Position numbers and translations under genes: made by a program. Source: Amborella trichopoda (taxonomy: Eukaryota > Streptophyta > Magnoliopsida > Amborellales > Amborellaceae). Taken from it: 64,000 bases of DNA. The stretch is from contig NW_006499973.1 of NCBI RefSeq assembly GCF_000471905.2, forward strand, positions 4,643,813-4,707,812, given 5' to 3'. This document shows, one piece after another, positions 10,057 to 21,372 of this stretch (position 1 is its first letter; each line of letters opens with the position of its first letter). The notes under the pieces were generated by a model that saw only the letters and a program-made list of their open reading frames with translations, was not told the DNA's origin and made no database searches.

Positions 10057-12802
10057 TTAGGGACTTACTCGGGCTGGCTTACGTGGGCGCCCTCTTAGAT
10101 TACGATGAAAGCCCCTCAGTAATGAAACTGGTTCGAAATTGCCTCCCTTGGCTCGTATTCTTCTTGTTTTCTGCTTTTCTACAATCACACACATATATGG
10201 AAAAGGTTGTAATATAGGTTGGTCAGACCTCACCCTTTTCCTCTTTGATGAACGTACTCAAGCAGGCGCATTCAAAAAGAAGAAGAGAAGAAAGCTGAGG
10301 GAGAGAAGAGCTCGACTAAGTGAGATGATCAAGCTGGCGACTAATTGGCCTGACGTGGTAGCGAAACGGGCTCGGTAACTTAGACTGGCTCACATGATCA
10401 CTACTAGATGTCATTACCAACACCAACTAGCTTGGCATGATGGTCAGTCTGCCATGGCAATAAAGCGAGCCAAGTCATCCTGGCAAAACAACATTACGAC
10501 TAGATGACCGAACTTTCTTGAGAGGCTAACCTCAATCCCTCTTAATCGAATGAAAAGATAGCTGAGTGGTGGTTATGGGGGAATGAATGAAGTAAGAGAA
10601 GAAGGGAGTAGACAGAAGGAGGCAGAAGAGACGAGAGGATAAAAGAGAAAGGGAAGGAAGATATAATCGGTGCTACACATTGCCGACTGTTTCAGAAGAG
10701 AAGAGAGAAAGCAGTCGGTGCTAGGCCTCACCGACTGTGTCAGAAGATGAGAGAGAGGAAGTAGTCAGTGCTAGTCTTCACCAACTGTGTCAGAAGATGA
10801 GGGAGAAAGGAAGTAGTCGGCACTAGGCTTCACCGATTGTGATGGGAGACAAGCAAGGGAGCGAGATCAAGTCGGTGCTAGGTTTCGCCGGCTGCAATAA
10901 AAGAGGGAGACATCCAATGGGCGTTAGGCTACGTCGACTGTGGCAACAGAGGAGAGAGAAATCCAACTGATGCTAGGCTTCACTGACTGTGACAAGAGAG
11001 AAGAGAGAAATCCAATCGAAGCTAGGGTTTTTCGATTGCATTAAAGAGAAGAGAGAGAAATTCAATCGGCACTGGGTTGAAGGAAGAGGAAAGATAACCC
11101 CACTCAACGTTGGGAATGAAAGAAGAAGAAGAGAGGGAAAACCCCATTCGATTTTGAAGATGAAAGAAGAAGAAGAGAGAGAAAACCCCCACCTGATGCT
11201 GGGGATGAAAGAAGAAGAGGGAGTGAGGAGAACCAACCGACGCTAGGCTTGTGCCAATTGTGATGGGGGAGAGAGATAGAGATGAGAAGAGAGAGAAAGA
11301 GGGGAGGAGAGAGAAAGAGGGGGAGGAGAGAGAGGGAAGGAGAGAGATTTACTTGCCTGAAGGGTACCAATTATTTTCTTCTCTTTCCTCTCTCGCCAAG
11401 ATGTACTCACAGGCTCAAGCAAGAATGGAAATTTCTATTCAATCATCAAAGAAAGAACCAAGAGTCCTTTTACAATAAGGCAGTGCCTGTTTATATAAAA
11501 TTGGACCCAAACATGGGTGGATTCATCAAATTAAACCTAATTGCTGAAAATTAAGATTTAATTGAATTAAAAGAAATTGTAAAAATGGGTGTAGAAGGAC
11601 TATTTTACCCCTGCTTAACAATGTATGGAATTTCAGAACAGTCCCTACTGCTGCCCGAGATCTTGCATGGTCTTCCGTGGCTGACCCGGGGTTGTTCTGA
11701 TGCTCGTTTGATCGAAATATTATTATTTTCTTGTAGGGCTTGTCATGACGATCATTTTGATACCAATTTTGAACCATAGATCATGTGTTGAACCACGATC
11801 ATGAGACTTGAAATTTTGCTTGAATCTTGAAAACTACGGATCAATAGTGTGCTCGTTCCTTAATATTTTTTTTTTATTTCTTCATCGTAGTTCACTAACC
11901 ATGCCATCACGATTGCATGACAACAAACATAATGCGATTTGGAGCCTGAATGAAGATTTCACAACTTTTGAGTTTTGGCCGGAATCTGAAATTTGATGGA
12001 CACAATTTTAGTTATTTCGTCGGCTTCTTGCATGAAATCTTACCATCCATCGTGTACAGGGTTCGGACAGATGACGGTCCTGGAACGTACGCACACAATG
12101 GAATTGGTTTCGCATTGATCCGTTGTGCGAGTGTCATGATTTGGTCCATCGAGCGAGGCGTAACGCTACTAAATTTTCTGCAACTTTTTCACGAATCAAC
12201 GAATTTAATTTAGTTTTTCTCTTTGTTCAGACGTCGTCACGGGGCGTGCTACATATCGAATTGTTCATCTTGATGAGACAAACACGCTCACCAAATTTGG
12301 GAGCGATTTGACTTGGAACGAGTGAGATAGAGGGGCCCTGAAAGTTACTACCTGTGAATGTAAGAAAAACCACCTTTAATGGTGTTTTGGTGCAGTGAGG
12401 CCACACAGGAATAGTGTGCGATCTACTCCTTTTTAGTCTTTTACCTATAACTTTGTCTTGGAGTGCTCGATTAAGCTAAAACTTGACCCATAGGGGTTTT
12501 CGACCATGATGGATCCAATAGTGATGGTCCCAGAACTGTTTGACACACCATAAGTATAGATCTAGTTATGGGGTCCATTTCAGGGTGCTAGAGACCGATT
12601 TTGATGAAATTATTTCTTTGTGCTCACTGCCATAGACATGTATGGTCGCAATGAAACTTGAGAGGTGATCTTCTGAAGTGTTGATGACGATCTTCACAAA
12701 TTCTGGGGCCATTCAGAGACTATCAGGAATTGCCATTGTTTTGTAGGCTTTATTGACTTGCTTCCTACTAGGGACTAAGGTGTTGAAAAATATGTTGAAC
12801 CA
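10057..12802 (-). repeat. LTR-2, shared between A (as 3' LTR) and A2 (as 5' LTR)
   Basis: About 2.75 kb, inverted relative to LTR-1, with its start at the right (TGGTTCAACATA on the minus strand) and its end near 10,057 beside the A2 primer-site region. Inside: inverted 50-bp array (10,660-11,270), GA-rich leader (11,270-11,350), TATA on the minus strand near 11,491-11,499, and U3 to 12,802. Left of it lies the gag side of A2; right of it lies the 3' internal region of A. One LTR thus serves two internal regions. No gene in it. Confidence 0.8.
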
Positions 12803-13498
12803 TGCGACTCTCATGGTTATTACCCCTTCAAGCCCGACCCTTGAATTTGGTGTTCTTTCAATGGTGATGGACCCAGCTATACCCTCCAATCCTATTTTTA
12901 GCGGGGTTTTTGGCATAATTGCAGACGTGCTCCGTTTAGGTCTCTAGGGTTTAAGGGAGGTACCTTTTGCTGAGCTGGGTGAGGAACTAGCCAAAATCAG
13001 AGAATTTGTACTGCGACCACTGTTTTTGGGAACACACCAGAGTCCTCTCTCATTTTGATGCTACCTTAAATGAATTTGAAGAGCTAGAGGTCAAGAAGAT
13101 TGCATCATGAGGCAGAGACCAACAGACTGGCTTCGTTAGAGGTGTTAATCTCAAGTCTTCATGAGGAAATTGATTCCTAAGCTTAGAAGAAAGCCACTAT
13201 GGTTGCCCATTAGCTCGATCTCAAGATGGACGGGAGAACTTGCTTCAACAAGATGGCTAGAATAAGGGCCGAGATGCAAAAGCTATGGAACAAAGTTAAC
13301 GAACTTGAGAAGGAGATGATTTATAGAAGGTCCTTGGATGCTTCTTTGATTGAGGATTTATCAGAACTCACTCGCACCAATGAGTTAGATACTGTCTCCA
13401 TGGAGCCGGAGCCTCAAATGGTGATCGAATTGATGGAGCATATTCAGGACACCGAGGCTTCTTCTACAGGATGCAGAGCGAAATCAATAAGATAATTG
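12803..13498 (+). pseudogene. Antisense ORF remnant (aORF C-terminal part) of element A
   Basis: On the plus strand, opposite to A. It contains NPIFSGVFGII, matching RPIFGGVSSMI of the B copy (42,227-42,586), and the coiled-coil-like stretch at 13,226-13,495 (KMARIRAEMQKLWNKVNELE, then a LIEDLSEL motif) matching 41,745-42,005. This shows the antisense ORF belongs to the family and is not peculiar to B. Function unknown. It is broken, and the N-terminal PMD-like part is not present in this copy. Confidence 0.7.
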
Positions 13499-13786
13499 AT
13501 CATTTTTTATAGTGTCCTTTGTTTACTTTTCTTTCCTTCTCTGTATGCCAGCAATTGTACAAATTTTGGGTTTATGAATGAAAATGCCTCCATTTCCCTT
13601 CTGTCTCACTTTGCTGCATAATTTTGTTTTGCTGCATCTCATCTCTCGCTCTTAGATAGACAACATCTCAGGCCATTTACTACTTCTTCCCTTTCACCGA
13701 GGGAAACCCTAAGCCCTAGTTTGTCATGGGACAAACTGTTGACGTTCCAATGACCTTAAACAAAGGAGCAATTGCTTCTTCTCCTC

Positions 13787-14221
13787 TTAATGTTTTATTG
13801 GACAGGGCTCATAATTCATTTTTCTCCACATTTTATGAGCCTGCTGACTATAAATAGTCCAATCAAGAGGGGTTTTAGCTTCTATTGAAGGCATATTTAC
13901 TTCATGTTCATCATATCCCTTGGTCTCAAACACGAACTCCTTTAGATGTTTTGAAGCGATACGCACGACCTCCAATTGGCTCTGGAGACTGCGAACCTTG
14001 CTTCTAAACTCTGCCATGGGATCCTGTTCTTGAGGGTGTGAAGGATGTCTTTTCTCTAACTGCTCTCCTTCTATAGAATCAAGAAAATGCAGGACCTGAG
14101 GAACATCCTCCTTACCTACGACAACTGAGGTTTGGAATATCTTCCGTGGTGGCTGGCGTGCCAATTCGACTTTCAAGAGCGCAATAGGAAATGCAGGACC
14201 TTTTGATGATCTAGTGTACAA
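13787..14221 (-). pseudogene. Domain X of element A (after protease, in place of RT)
   Basis: 144 open codons, minus strand. The segment with LRSLQSQLEVVRIASKHLKE-type heptads followed by a YDEHEV motif and IYSQQAHKMWRKMNYEP aligns with B at 41,170-41,634. In Tat elements reverse transcriptase would follow protease; here this coiled-coil-like domain ends the sense coding region and no RT is seen. I do not recognise a known family. Confidence 0.7.
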
Positions 14222-14241
14222 GTAACCTTTAGAGCTGGGAG

Positions 14242-14948
14242 TTATGTCCCCATGACTTCCTTAATCTTAAGAGAGACTTCGGGTCCATCTTCTTGCGAAA
14301 GTGGCTCAGAACAAGGGGTAGAGGGGGAAGCCTCATCTTTATGTGAAGAAGGAGACTCCTTAGGGATGGTGAATGGGATGTTGGGGTGAATGGGAGTCAG
14401 AGGGAGGATTTGGTCTTGTCTTTCCTCTTCTTTAAACATGTTTGCCAATGTTTGCCCAACGTCCTCAACATCCTCATGAGGAGAAGGTTCTGTCTTCGTG
14501 GTAGACTTGTGATCCCTATTATTCGGCTTTTCGGGTGAAACCAGATCTGTGATGTAATACTTAGCATCAACATAGTGAGTTTCGGCTATAGGAATAGTTC
14601 TTTTATTAGCATAGACCGTATGCTGTCTCCCATCTCGACTATACTTGAAGCACTGATGCAATGTCGATGAACCACCCCCTGGTCATGGAGCCACCGGCAG
14701 CCAAGAAGAATGTTGTAGGATGTGTGGGTGTCAATTACATGAAACTTAGTGTAATCGTTTAGTTCACCAATTTTGAGACGAAGATGAACTGTGCCACTCT
14801 GCTTTTCTCCTGATTGGTTGAACCCCTAAACTGTGATGTGGGTTGGAGTGAGATCTTCTTGGGATAAGGTTGGCTGTTGACCCTCCATCTAGCATACTTC
14901 GGTTGATGGGGCATGCGTTTAGTTAACCAGTAACGAAGAGAGGGAGAT
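14242..14948 (-). pseudogene. Element A protease C-terminal and post-protease remnant
   Basis: Minus strand. The block with HQCFKYSRDGRQHTVYANKR and ETHYVDAKYYITDLVSPEKP matches B at 40,580-40,800, and the stretch nearer 14,948 matches the middle of B's protease. The element C insertion lies inside the protease region; the other half is at 25,113-25,310. It is a fossil. Confidence 0.75.
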
Positions 14949-15104
14949 TGTAATAAGGACCCCAATTTTCTAAACTTAGACACTCACAGCAGTAGGGTGG
15001 ACGAGCCGATGCCCGATGCTAAAGAACAAGGCTATCACCACACATGAATGGAAGTATCGCCACCCGCGTAAGAGGTAATGCCGTGAGTGTAGCGTCGTGA
15101 GGTG

Positions 15105-15305
15105 CATTTTGTGGAGCCTTGCTGTCAGGAGCATCATCGTGTGGAGCATTGTAGGAGGAGCATCGCCATGTGGAGCCACACCATGAGGAGCATCGCCGTG
15201 TGGAGCGTCGCCGTGAGAAGTATCACGTTGTGGAGCAATGTTGTGTGGAGCCTCACCATGTGGAGCATCGCCGTTTGGATTAACGCCGCCTGGGCTAACG
15301 CCGAG
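15105..15305 (+). repeat. 15-bp minisatellite in the C 5' LTR
   Basis: Units like ATCGCCGTGTGGAGC repeated about 13 times with frequent variation (GTGTGGAGC versus ATGAGGAGC). The matching array is at 21,499-21,715 in the 3' LTR. The unit is a multiple of three, so frames on both strands stay open and spell repeats such as VWSIV; this is not evidence of a protein. Confidence 0.85.
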
Positions 15306-15840
15306 GGTGAAGACGAAGGAGTATCACCGCGTGCATAAGGCAGTTTCGCCTTGCGCGTAAGGGAGTATTGACGTCTGCGTAAGAGGCTATCGCCACACGC
15401 GTTGAGGGCGAGCATTGAGGAGAATGTGGCCATGCGCCTGTGGTTTATAGTAGTTTTGGGAGTTTCTTCTAACTCATGTGTGCCAAGGGGTAAATGCTGT
15501 TATACCCACAATGACGGTTGTCTCCAATGCTTGCTGAGCCCATAATAGTGATATCCCCCATGCTTGCCCTTCTCTCTCTCCTCTTGCATACCACTTGTTA
15601 TTTGTGTGATGCCACTTGTCCCATGCTACAACCACTTGTCCACTACATGCTGCCACCATATGTGATTATTTATTCACCCCACCACCCATGAAATGGGCTT
15701 TCTAGCTCTCTCACCCACGTTCACCTCTCCTCCCTTGGTCATTTGAGCTCTCCAAACCATGTTCCTTAAGCTTGGACCTTAGCCATTGAAGTTGAGCACT
15801 CAAGGTGTAGTTGGAGGAAGACTTTGGAGTTTTATTTCAA

Positions 15841-15855
15841 GTAGGTAAGTGGATC
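15841..15855 (+). promoter_or_regulatory. Splice-donor-like site in the C 5' LTR
   Basis: GTAGGTAAGTGGATC contains a perfect plant 5' splice consensus (AG/GTAAGT). The same string is in the C 3' LTR (22,221-22,235), and AGGTAAGTGGATC lies on the minus strand of the D 3' LTR (54,011-54,023). Conservation in three diverged LTRs suggests a functional leader splice site; a candidate acceptor is GGCTGCAG ending at 18,022. This is inference. Confidence 0.4.
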
Positions 15856-17089
15856 TAACTTTGATGTTTCTCACTTTTGTTTGCTGTATGCTATTTAGAT
15901 CATCAAAGTGTGAAGTCCAAGCATGAATATGGATGTGATAGTAAATATGTGTGTGAATGTATGACATCTGGCTGGAATATGCTTTGTATTTTCCAGAACT
16001 GTGACTCTTATTCTTGTGATAGGAAGAGTATTGAAAATATCTATGACGGTTATGATAAGAAAGAACCCCTGTGAGTAAATTTTAATATAGAAAAGACCTT
16101 GGTTTAATATTATTTTAGTTTGGATGTTATTAGTCATTTTCTGAAGTTTGCGAAAACTATGTAATCAAATTCTATGGAATTTACATCATTTGTGATGGAC
16201 TTTTGACTAAGAAAATAATATCCAATTGGTCTCAATCTCTACCATTTGAAAGGTATATGAGTCTAATTTGAGTTTGTTGTGTATGACTGGCTGAAATTCT
16301 TGAGAGTTTGGGAGATATGTTTTTTGGCCACTGCCAAAATTCTTTACGAAAATAATGTTATGTTTCAAATTAAGAGGGTATATCACTGTCGACTGTTTTC
16401 CAGGATTTTTCCCTAATACTACTGTGGGCAGTGATTGTAACTAACCAAATGAAGTTCATTTTCGACCAAACCATAACTATTTGAAATATACTTGAATGAG
16501 ATAAAATTGGCATGCAGAAACTATTTTGAAATTCTTCTTGAATTGAAAGTTAAACTTTGTTTTATGAAGATATGTCACTGTGGAGAGCTTTTATAGAACG
16601 CAAAATTTATACCTCAGTTGCCATGGATTTTGAATGAACAAAAGGGGTCCATTTTCTTCCAAACTACTTCCATTTGAACGGTTCATGAGCAATATTAAAT
16701 TCACATGTTGAGCTATTTTAAAAATTTCTTCTGGATTGTGAGTTATGAAGTAAACTTTAAGGACATGTCACTGCCTTCATTGCATAGCAGATTTCAGATA
16801 AAATATTTTCATTCCTTTGCACTTTTGAGGGCCTAAAACAAGGTCCAATTGTTTTCAACCTACCTTTATTTGAAAAATAGGTGTGTCAAGGATAAAATTT
16901 GTTTTGGAACTGTCTTCAAATTCAAAACGAATCAAAATTTATGACCCTATTTACAACCAGATGTCACGGCTTGAAATTGCAGTTGAACACTGTTATTCTG
17001 TGATATGAACATTGTTATTCTATGATATGGACACCATTACTCTGTGAGCCTAATGCTGCTAAAATGTGATGTGACACTACCAAAATGTG

Positions 17090-17460
17090 ATAGTGTTGCT
17101 TGTGTTATGTGAATGGGTACCTACTGTGTGAATGATGGTATCATGTTGTTATCTGTTATGTGAATGGGTACTTGTTGTGTGAATGATGATACAGTGCCGC
17201 TTACGTGTTATGTGAATTGGTACCTACTGTGTGAATGATGGTACCGTGTTGCTTATGTATTACGTGAATGGGTACCTACTGTGTGATTGATGGTACCGTG
17301 TTGCTTATATGTTATATGAATGGGTACCTACTGTGTGAACGATGGTACCGTGTTGCTTATATGTTATGCGAATGGGTACCTACTGTTTGAATGATGGTAC
17401 CGTGCTGCTTTTCTAATATGTGAATGGGCACCTACTGCGTGAAGGATGGTGCTGGCAGCT
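17090..17460 (+). repeat. 52-bp tandem array in the C 5' LTR
   Basis: About seven copies of a unit near 52 bp with GAATGGGTACCTACTGTGTG and ATGATGGTACCGTG. The 3' LTR has about ten copies (23,625-24,150), which accounts for most of the length difference between the two LTRs. Related units lie in the D LTR pieces at 31,785-32,090 and 59,920-59,969, on the other strand. Confidence 0.9.
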
Positions 17461-18439
17461 AAGAACTTTCCCTAACTCCCCATTATAGGAACGGAGTCAG
17501 GATGTGAATGTGAATATTTGGGAGTGTCGCACTCCCCAGATCTATATGAGTACTAGACAATGGGTCACCCTTTGATAGTTGGATATTGTGACACTGCGAT
17601 AGTTATGTGATTATTTGAGATGTCATATTGACTTGAGATATATGATTATCTGAGTTATGTGTCAGATCTAAGTTAAGTGTTAGGCCTGATGAATAGGGCT
17701 AAAGAGTGTATTGTGGCTAATGATTTGGTTATGATCTCCTGTTTGTGTGAATCTGTTGAAATCTCATAGATTGCTTGTGTATATGATATCTTACATCTTA
17801 TATTGTGCCTACTCTACCATGAAAAGCATCATCCTATAATTGTGATATAATTGTGATGCATGAGTCCTATTATATGAGCATGACTTAGAACCTTGATTTG
17901 TGATGTGTGATATTATTCGTAGGTAAGGATGCATGGAACCAACGATGCATGATACTGTGATCTACTTACTGGGAGTTTTAGCTTATTCCATTGCTTCAAC
18001 CCTTGTAGTTTAGCGGCTGCAGGTCTAAGATAGCTGGGCGGTGATCGTGTTTGGTGGACCGCAGGCCCGAGCTAGACTAGAAGATCTCCTTGTTTTTTAA
18101 GGTGTCAGCTGGCCATCGGCCGTTTTGTTCTATTTGTGAAGCTTTGAAATTTTGTTCATAGGCTTTGGTGCCTTCGATGAATTCTAATATTCTGGATACT
18201 GTAGTTATGAATTTTGAGAATGCATATGGATATGAAAGGTTTTAATTTATCCAGCTTTTGTTGTTATTTCTTGTGGGAGTTTGTGCTTCTTCTTGTGGTT
18301 TGTTTGAATTCCGCATTTATAACACGTGTTGATGCCACTCCCACCTGAGTGACCATATGTGACCTCCGGTCGCGATATTGCACTTTGTCGCCTTTCAGTT
18401 GGGTACGGTAGGGGTAAGGGGGCAGGATCGTGACAGTTA

Positions 18440-18451
18440 TGGTATCAGAGC
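18440..18451 (+). other. Primer-binding site of C (tRNA-Met type)
   Basis: TGGTATCAGAGC, complementary to the 3' end of plant initiator tRNA-Met, four bases after the LTR end. The same site serves D (58,896-58,907, minus strand). Confidence 0.9.
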
Positions 18452-18569
18452 GGCCAGGATAAGATTCTTGACGTAAGAAGTTTAGAAGTGTCTTGGGAAT
18501 AGTTTTGGGTAGATTAGTAACTGAGTGCTTGTGTCTTAGATTGAAGAGCCAATAATGTAGGTTCTAGTA

Positions 18570-19372
18570 ATGAAAACACCGAGGCCCTCAGTGAGTTTAT
18601 CAAGACCTTAGGGGCCATGACACATATGATGAAGGAAGCCTTGCCGATGCTATCCACCCCTACCCCAAGACAGAATGATAATAAACCTTACAGAGTTGTT
18701 TAAGAAGCTAGCACCTCCAACTCTCTTAGGGCAAGGAAGTGTAGAGAACATAAAGAGATGTCTAATGCAAGTGGAAAAGATTTTTAGAGTCCTACAGTGC
18801 TCTGATGAGCAGAAGGGGATGTCGAACATTAGTAGCATTTGGTTCAGCAGGCCTGGGAAGAGGATGAGATAGTACCTACTTCGGAAGGATTTTTAGAGGC
18901 CTTCAATGAAAGGTATTTCCTTGAATCAATAAAGTAAAGGAAGGAGGCTGAATTCACGGAGGTTAGAGAGGTAAGCAATTTTGAGAGAGGTTTGTGGCCC
19001 CATATCAGAGGGAGAATTTTGTTTACCAATCTTAAGGCCTTTTTACGATTGGTGAACTTGGCTAGGAAGGTGGAAAAGGACTGTGACGACTATCAACTAA
19101 GGAAAGAGAAGCGAAGGACTGGGCCTCTACCTTCTGGGGGTCCACGAGAAAAGGGAATATGGAGGAATGGAAAGACCCAAAAGATCTCCCAAGGTGATGT
19201 CCATGTGGCTTCTGAGTGCTGGCTGAACACCAGGACATGTTACTATTATGACAAGTCTGGCCACCTGATTAGAGACTGGCCGACATTGAAGAATGAACCC
19301 AAGTCAAAAGCTCAGGGTTGGGTCTTTGCAATTAAAGGAGAAGGAGCTAAGGCCTCGACTTTGGGGAACTAG
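18570..19372 (+). pseudogene. gag remnant of element C
   Basis: Plus-strand fragments match chromovirus gag: an N-terminal block like ENTEALSEFIKTL and a gag core with EFTEVREVSNFERGLWPHIR, then at 18,992-19,372 a basic stretch and a zinc-knuckle region with CYYYDKSGHLIRDWP, followed by KAQGWVFAIKGEGAKAST. The same order occurs in D (57,723-58,806). No protease, RT, RNase H or integrase follows. It is a fossil with about five breaks. Confidence 0.75.
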
Positions 19373-19689
19373 GAGTGTGTTTTGATTTGAAATGTAGAAT
19401 CTAAAGTTTTGTAAGACCTTATTTCCTCTCACAGTTATTGTACTACCATAATTTGGCATATCTAATGAAATTTTGACCTTTACTAACTAATTGTGCTTAA
19501 ATTGTGTGCTCTTGATTTGGGGAATCCTTAGAGATCCTTTTTTATGATAACTGTGTGGAACTTTGCTTGAGGGGTGTGTCCTCCTCTAGCTAGTTAGAAC
19601 TAATATGTGCCCTGTGATTAAAGTGATAAGTGTTTATGTTGTGACATGTGTGGTCAACCTTATAATGAGTAAAATGTGATGTGTGAGAC

Positions 19690-20960
19690 ATGGTATGAAT
19701 GTAGTTAGGTGCCTACTTTGAGTATATTGTGGGGCCTGACCTTGTGATTTTGTTAAGTACCTGCTTTGAGCATATTGGAAAGCCTGACTTTGTGATTTGT
19801 TAGGTACTTACTTTGAGCCTATTGTATGGCCTGACCTTGTGATAGTTAGGTTCCTGCTTTGAGCATATTGCAGGGCCTGACTTTGTGAATTGTTAGGTGC
19901 CTACGTTGAGCATATTGTAGGGCCTGACCTTGTGATTTGTAGGTGCTTGCTTTGAGGGTATTACATAGCCCGAATTTGTGATTTGTTAAGAGCCTACTTT
20001 GAGCATATTGTAAGGCCTGACCTTGTGATAGTTTGGTGCCTGCTTTAAGCATATTGCAAGGCTTGACTTTGTGATTTGTTAGGTGCCTACTTTGAGCATA
20101 TTGTAGGACTTGAGCTTGTGATTTGTTAGGTGCCTGCTTTGAACGTATTGTAGGGCCCGACTTTGTGTTTTGTTAGGTGCCTACTTTAAGCATATTGCAG
20201 GGCCTGACTTTGTGATTTTTTAGGTGCCTACTTTGATCGTATTGCAGAGCTTGACTTTGTGATTTGTTAGGTGCTTGCTTTGAACGTGTTGTAGGGTTGA
20301 CTTTGTGATTTGTTAGCTGCCTGCTTTGAGCTATTGCAGAGCCTGCCTTTGTGATTTGTTAGGTGCCTGCTTTGAGAGTATTGCAGGACCTGATATTGTG
20401 ATTATACCATGGTGCCTACTTTGAGCGTATTGTAGGGCCCAACTTTGTGAGTCTGTGGTGCATTCTTTGAGCATATTTCATGACCATGACCGAGACTGTA
20501 GGGTGCCTTCTTTGAGTGTACTGCAGGACCTAATATTGTGATTATACCTTGGTGCTTGCTTTGAGCATAACCCGACTATATGATTCTGTGGTGCATGCTT
20601 TGAGTGTATTGCATGACCACGACTGAGATTGTAGGGTGCATGCTTTGAGCGTATTGCAGGACCTGATATTGTGATTGTATCGTGGTGCCTACTTTGATCG
20701 TATTGTAGGGCCCTGCTTTGTGATTTTGTGGTGCATGCTTTGAGCGTATTGCATGACCACGATCGAGATTGTAGGTTGCTTCCTTTGAGCGTATTACAGG
20801 ACCTGATATTGTGATTGTACTGGGGTGTCGTCTTCGAGCGTACTGTATGGACTAACTTTGTGACTGATATTAATAGAAAGCCTACTTTGAGCTTGTAGAA
20901 GGGCCTGACCTTATGATGGATAGTAGTGAGGCATCTTCTTTGGGCGTATTGCAGGGCCTA
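19690..20960 (+). repeat. 46-bp tandem array occupying the pol position in C
   Basis: About 27 copies of a 46-bp unit with TTAGGTGCCTACTTTGAGCA and TATTGTAGGGCCTGACTT. Units near the left are more regular; those from about 20,400 on are longer and mixed with a GACCACGACCGAGATTGTAGG variant. No coding frame worth naming. Such an array between gag and the polypurine tract is a mark of a non-autonomous derivative. Confidence 0.9.
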
Positions 20961-21357
20961 GTTTTGTGGTTGTGATTATGTGATGTGTATTTTAAGTATA
21001 TTGTATGACTGATGCTTGTAAGGCGCCGCTCTGTGAGTATTGCCAGACCTTATTTGCAAACTAATTCTAATCGTCAGCTGGTAGTGGTTGAACTGATGAA
21101 ATTGCTTAGAGTTGAATGGCTTGACCTATGTTTGTGTGTGTATCAACTTGTTAGCAATGGTTAAATGGATTGATGGAATGTCTATAATGCTAAGGCATCG
21201 GAATGGTTTGTGCATGACATTGTGTGAAATGTGAAGTATAGACTATGTAATGTTGAGGATATGACAATAGAAAGTTGTATGGTAAAGTAGTGGATGGGTG
21301 GGTGTCCTTCCCCGGTTGTTGGATTTCGTACGTATAATTTTGGGGACAAAATCTTTT
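20961..21357 (+). other. Non-coding 3' internal region of C
   Basis: No gene is seen. The stretch contains AT-rich sequence between the 46-bp array and the polypurine tract; the last part (TTTTGGGGACAAAATC near 21,339) resembles the region just before the polypurine tract of D. Confidence 0.6.
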
Positions 21358-21372
21358 TTAAAGGGGGGATAA
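21358..21372 (+). other. Polypurine tract of C
   Basis: TTAAAGGGGGGATAA runs directly into the TGTAAGGATCCC that opens the 3' LTR. D has a comparable tract at 54,461-54,475 on the minus strand. Confidence 0.85.

Larger units (their letters stand above)
12803..14948 (-). mobile_element. Element A, 3' internal part
   Basis: Reads leftward from the edge of the nested element C: end of the protease region, post-protease segment, domain X, then an antisense ORF remnant, ending directly on LTR-2. The rest of A continues at 25,113-29,670 on the far side of C. Compared with B, the 5' half of the antisense ORF, its promoter and the tandem arrays are absent, so A has lost several kilobases here. It is a fossil with more than ten breaks overall. 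Confidence 0.8.
14949..18435 (+). repeat. 5' LTR of element C
   Basis: Opens TGTAATAAGGACCCC and closes GGATCGTGACA, followed after four bases by the primer site. Contents in order: a 15-bp array (15,105-15,305), a splice-donor-like AGGTAAGTGGATC (15,843-15,855), about 1.2 kb of AT-rich sequence homologous to the D LTR (16,080-17,000), a 52-bp array (17,090-17,460) and a conserved end. No gene in it. Confidence 0.85.

Noticed and set aside
15102-15338. Open frames over the 15-bp array (also 21,462-21,829)
   Set aside because: Five-residue repeats in several frames of both strands; a minisatellite effect.
18440-18451. tRNA gene fragment
   Set aside because: It is the primer-binding site, only complementary to the tRNA 3' end; no cloverleaf surrounds it.
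19690-20960. CRISPR-like direct repeats
   Set aside because: Head-to-tail repeats without unique spacers, in a plant retrotransposon.
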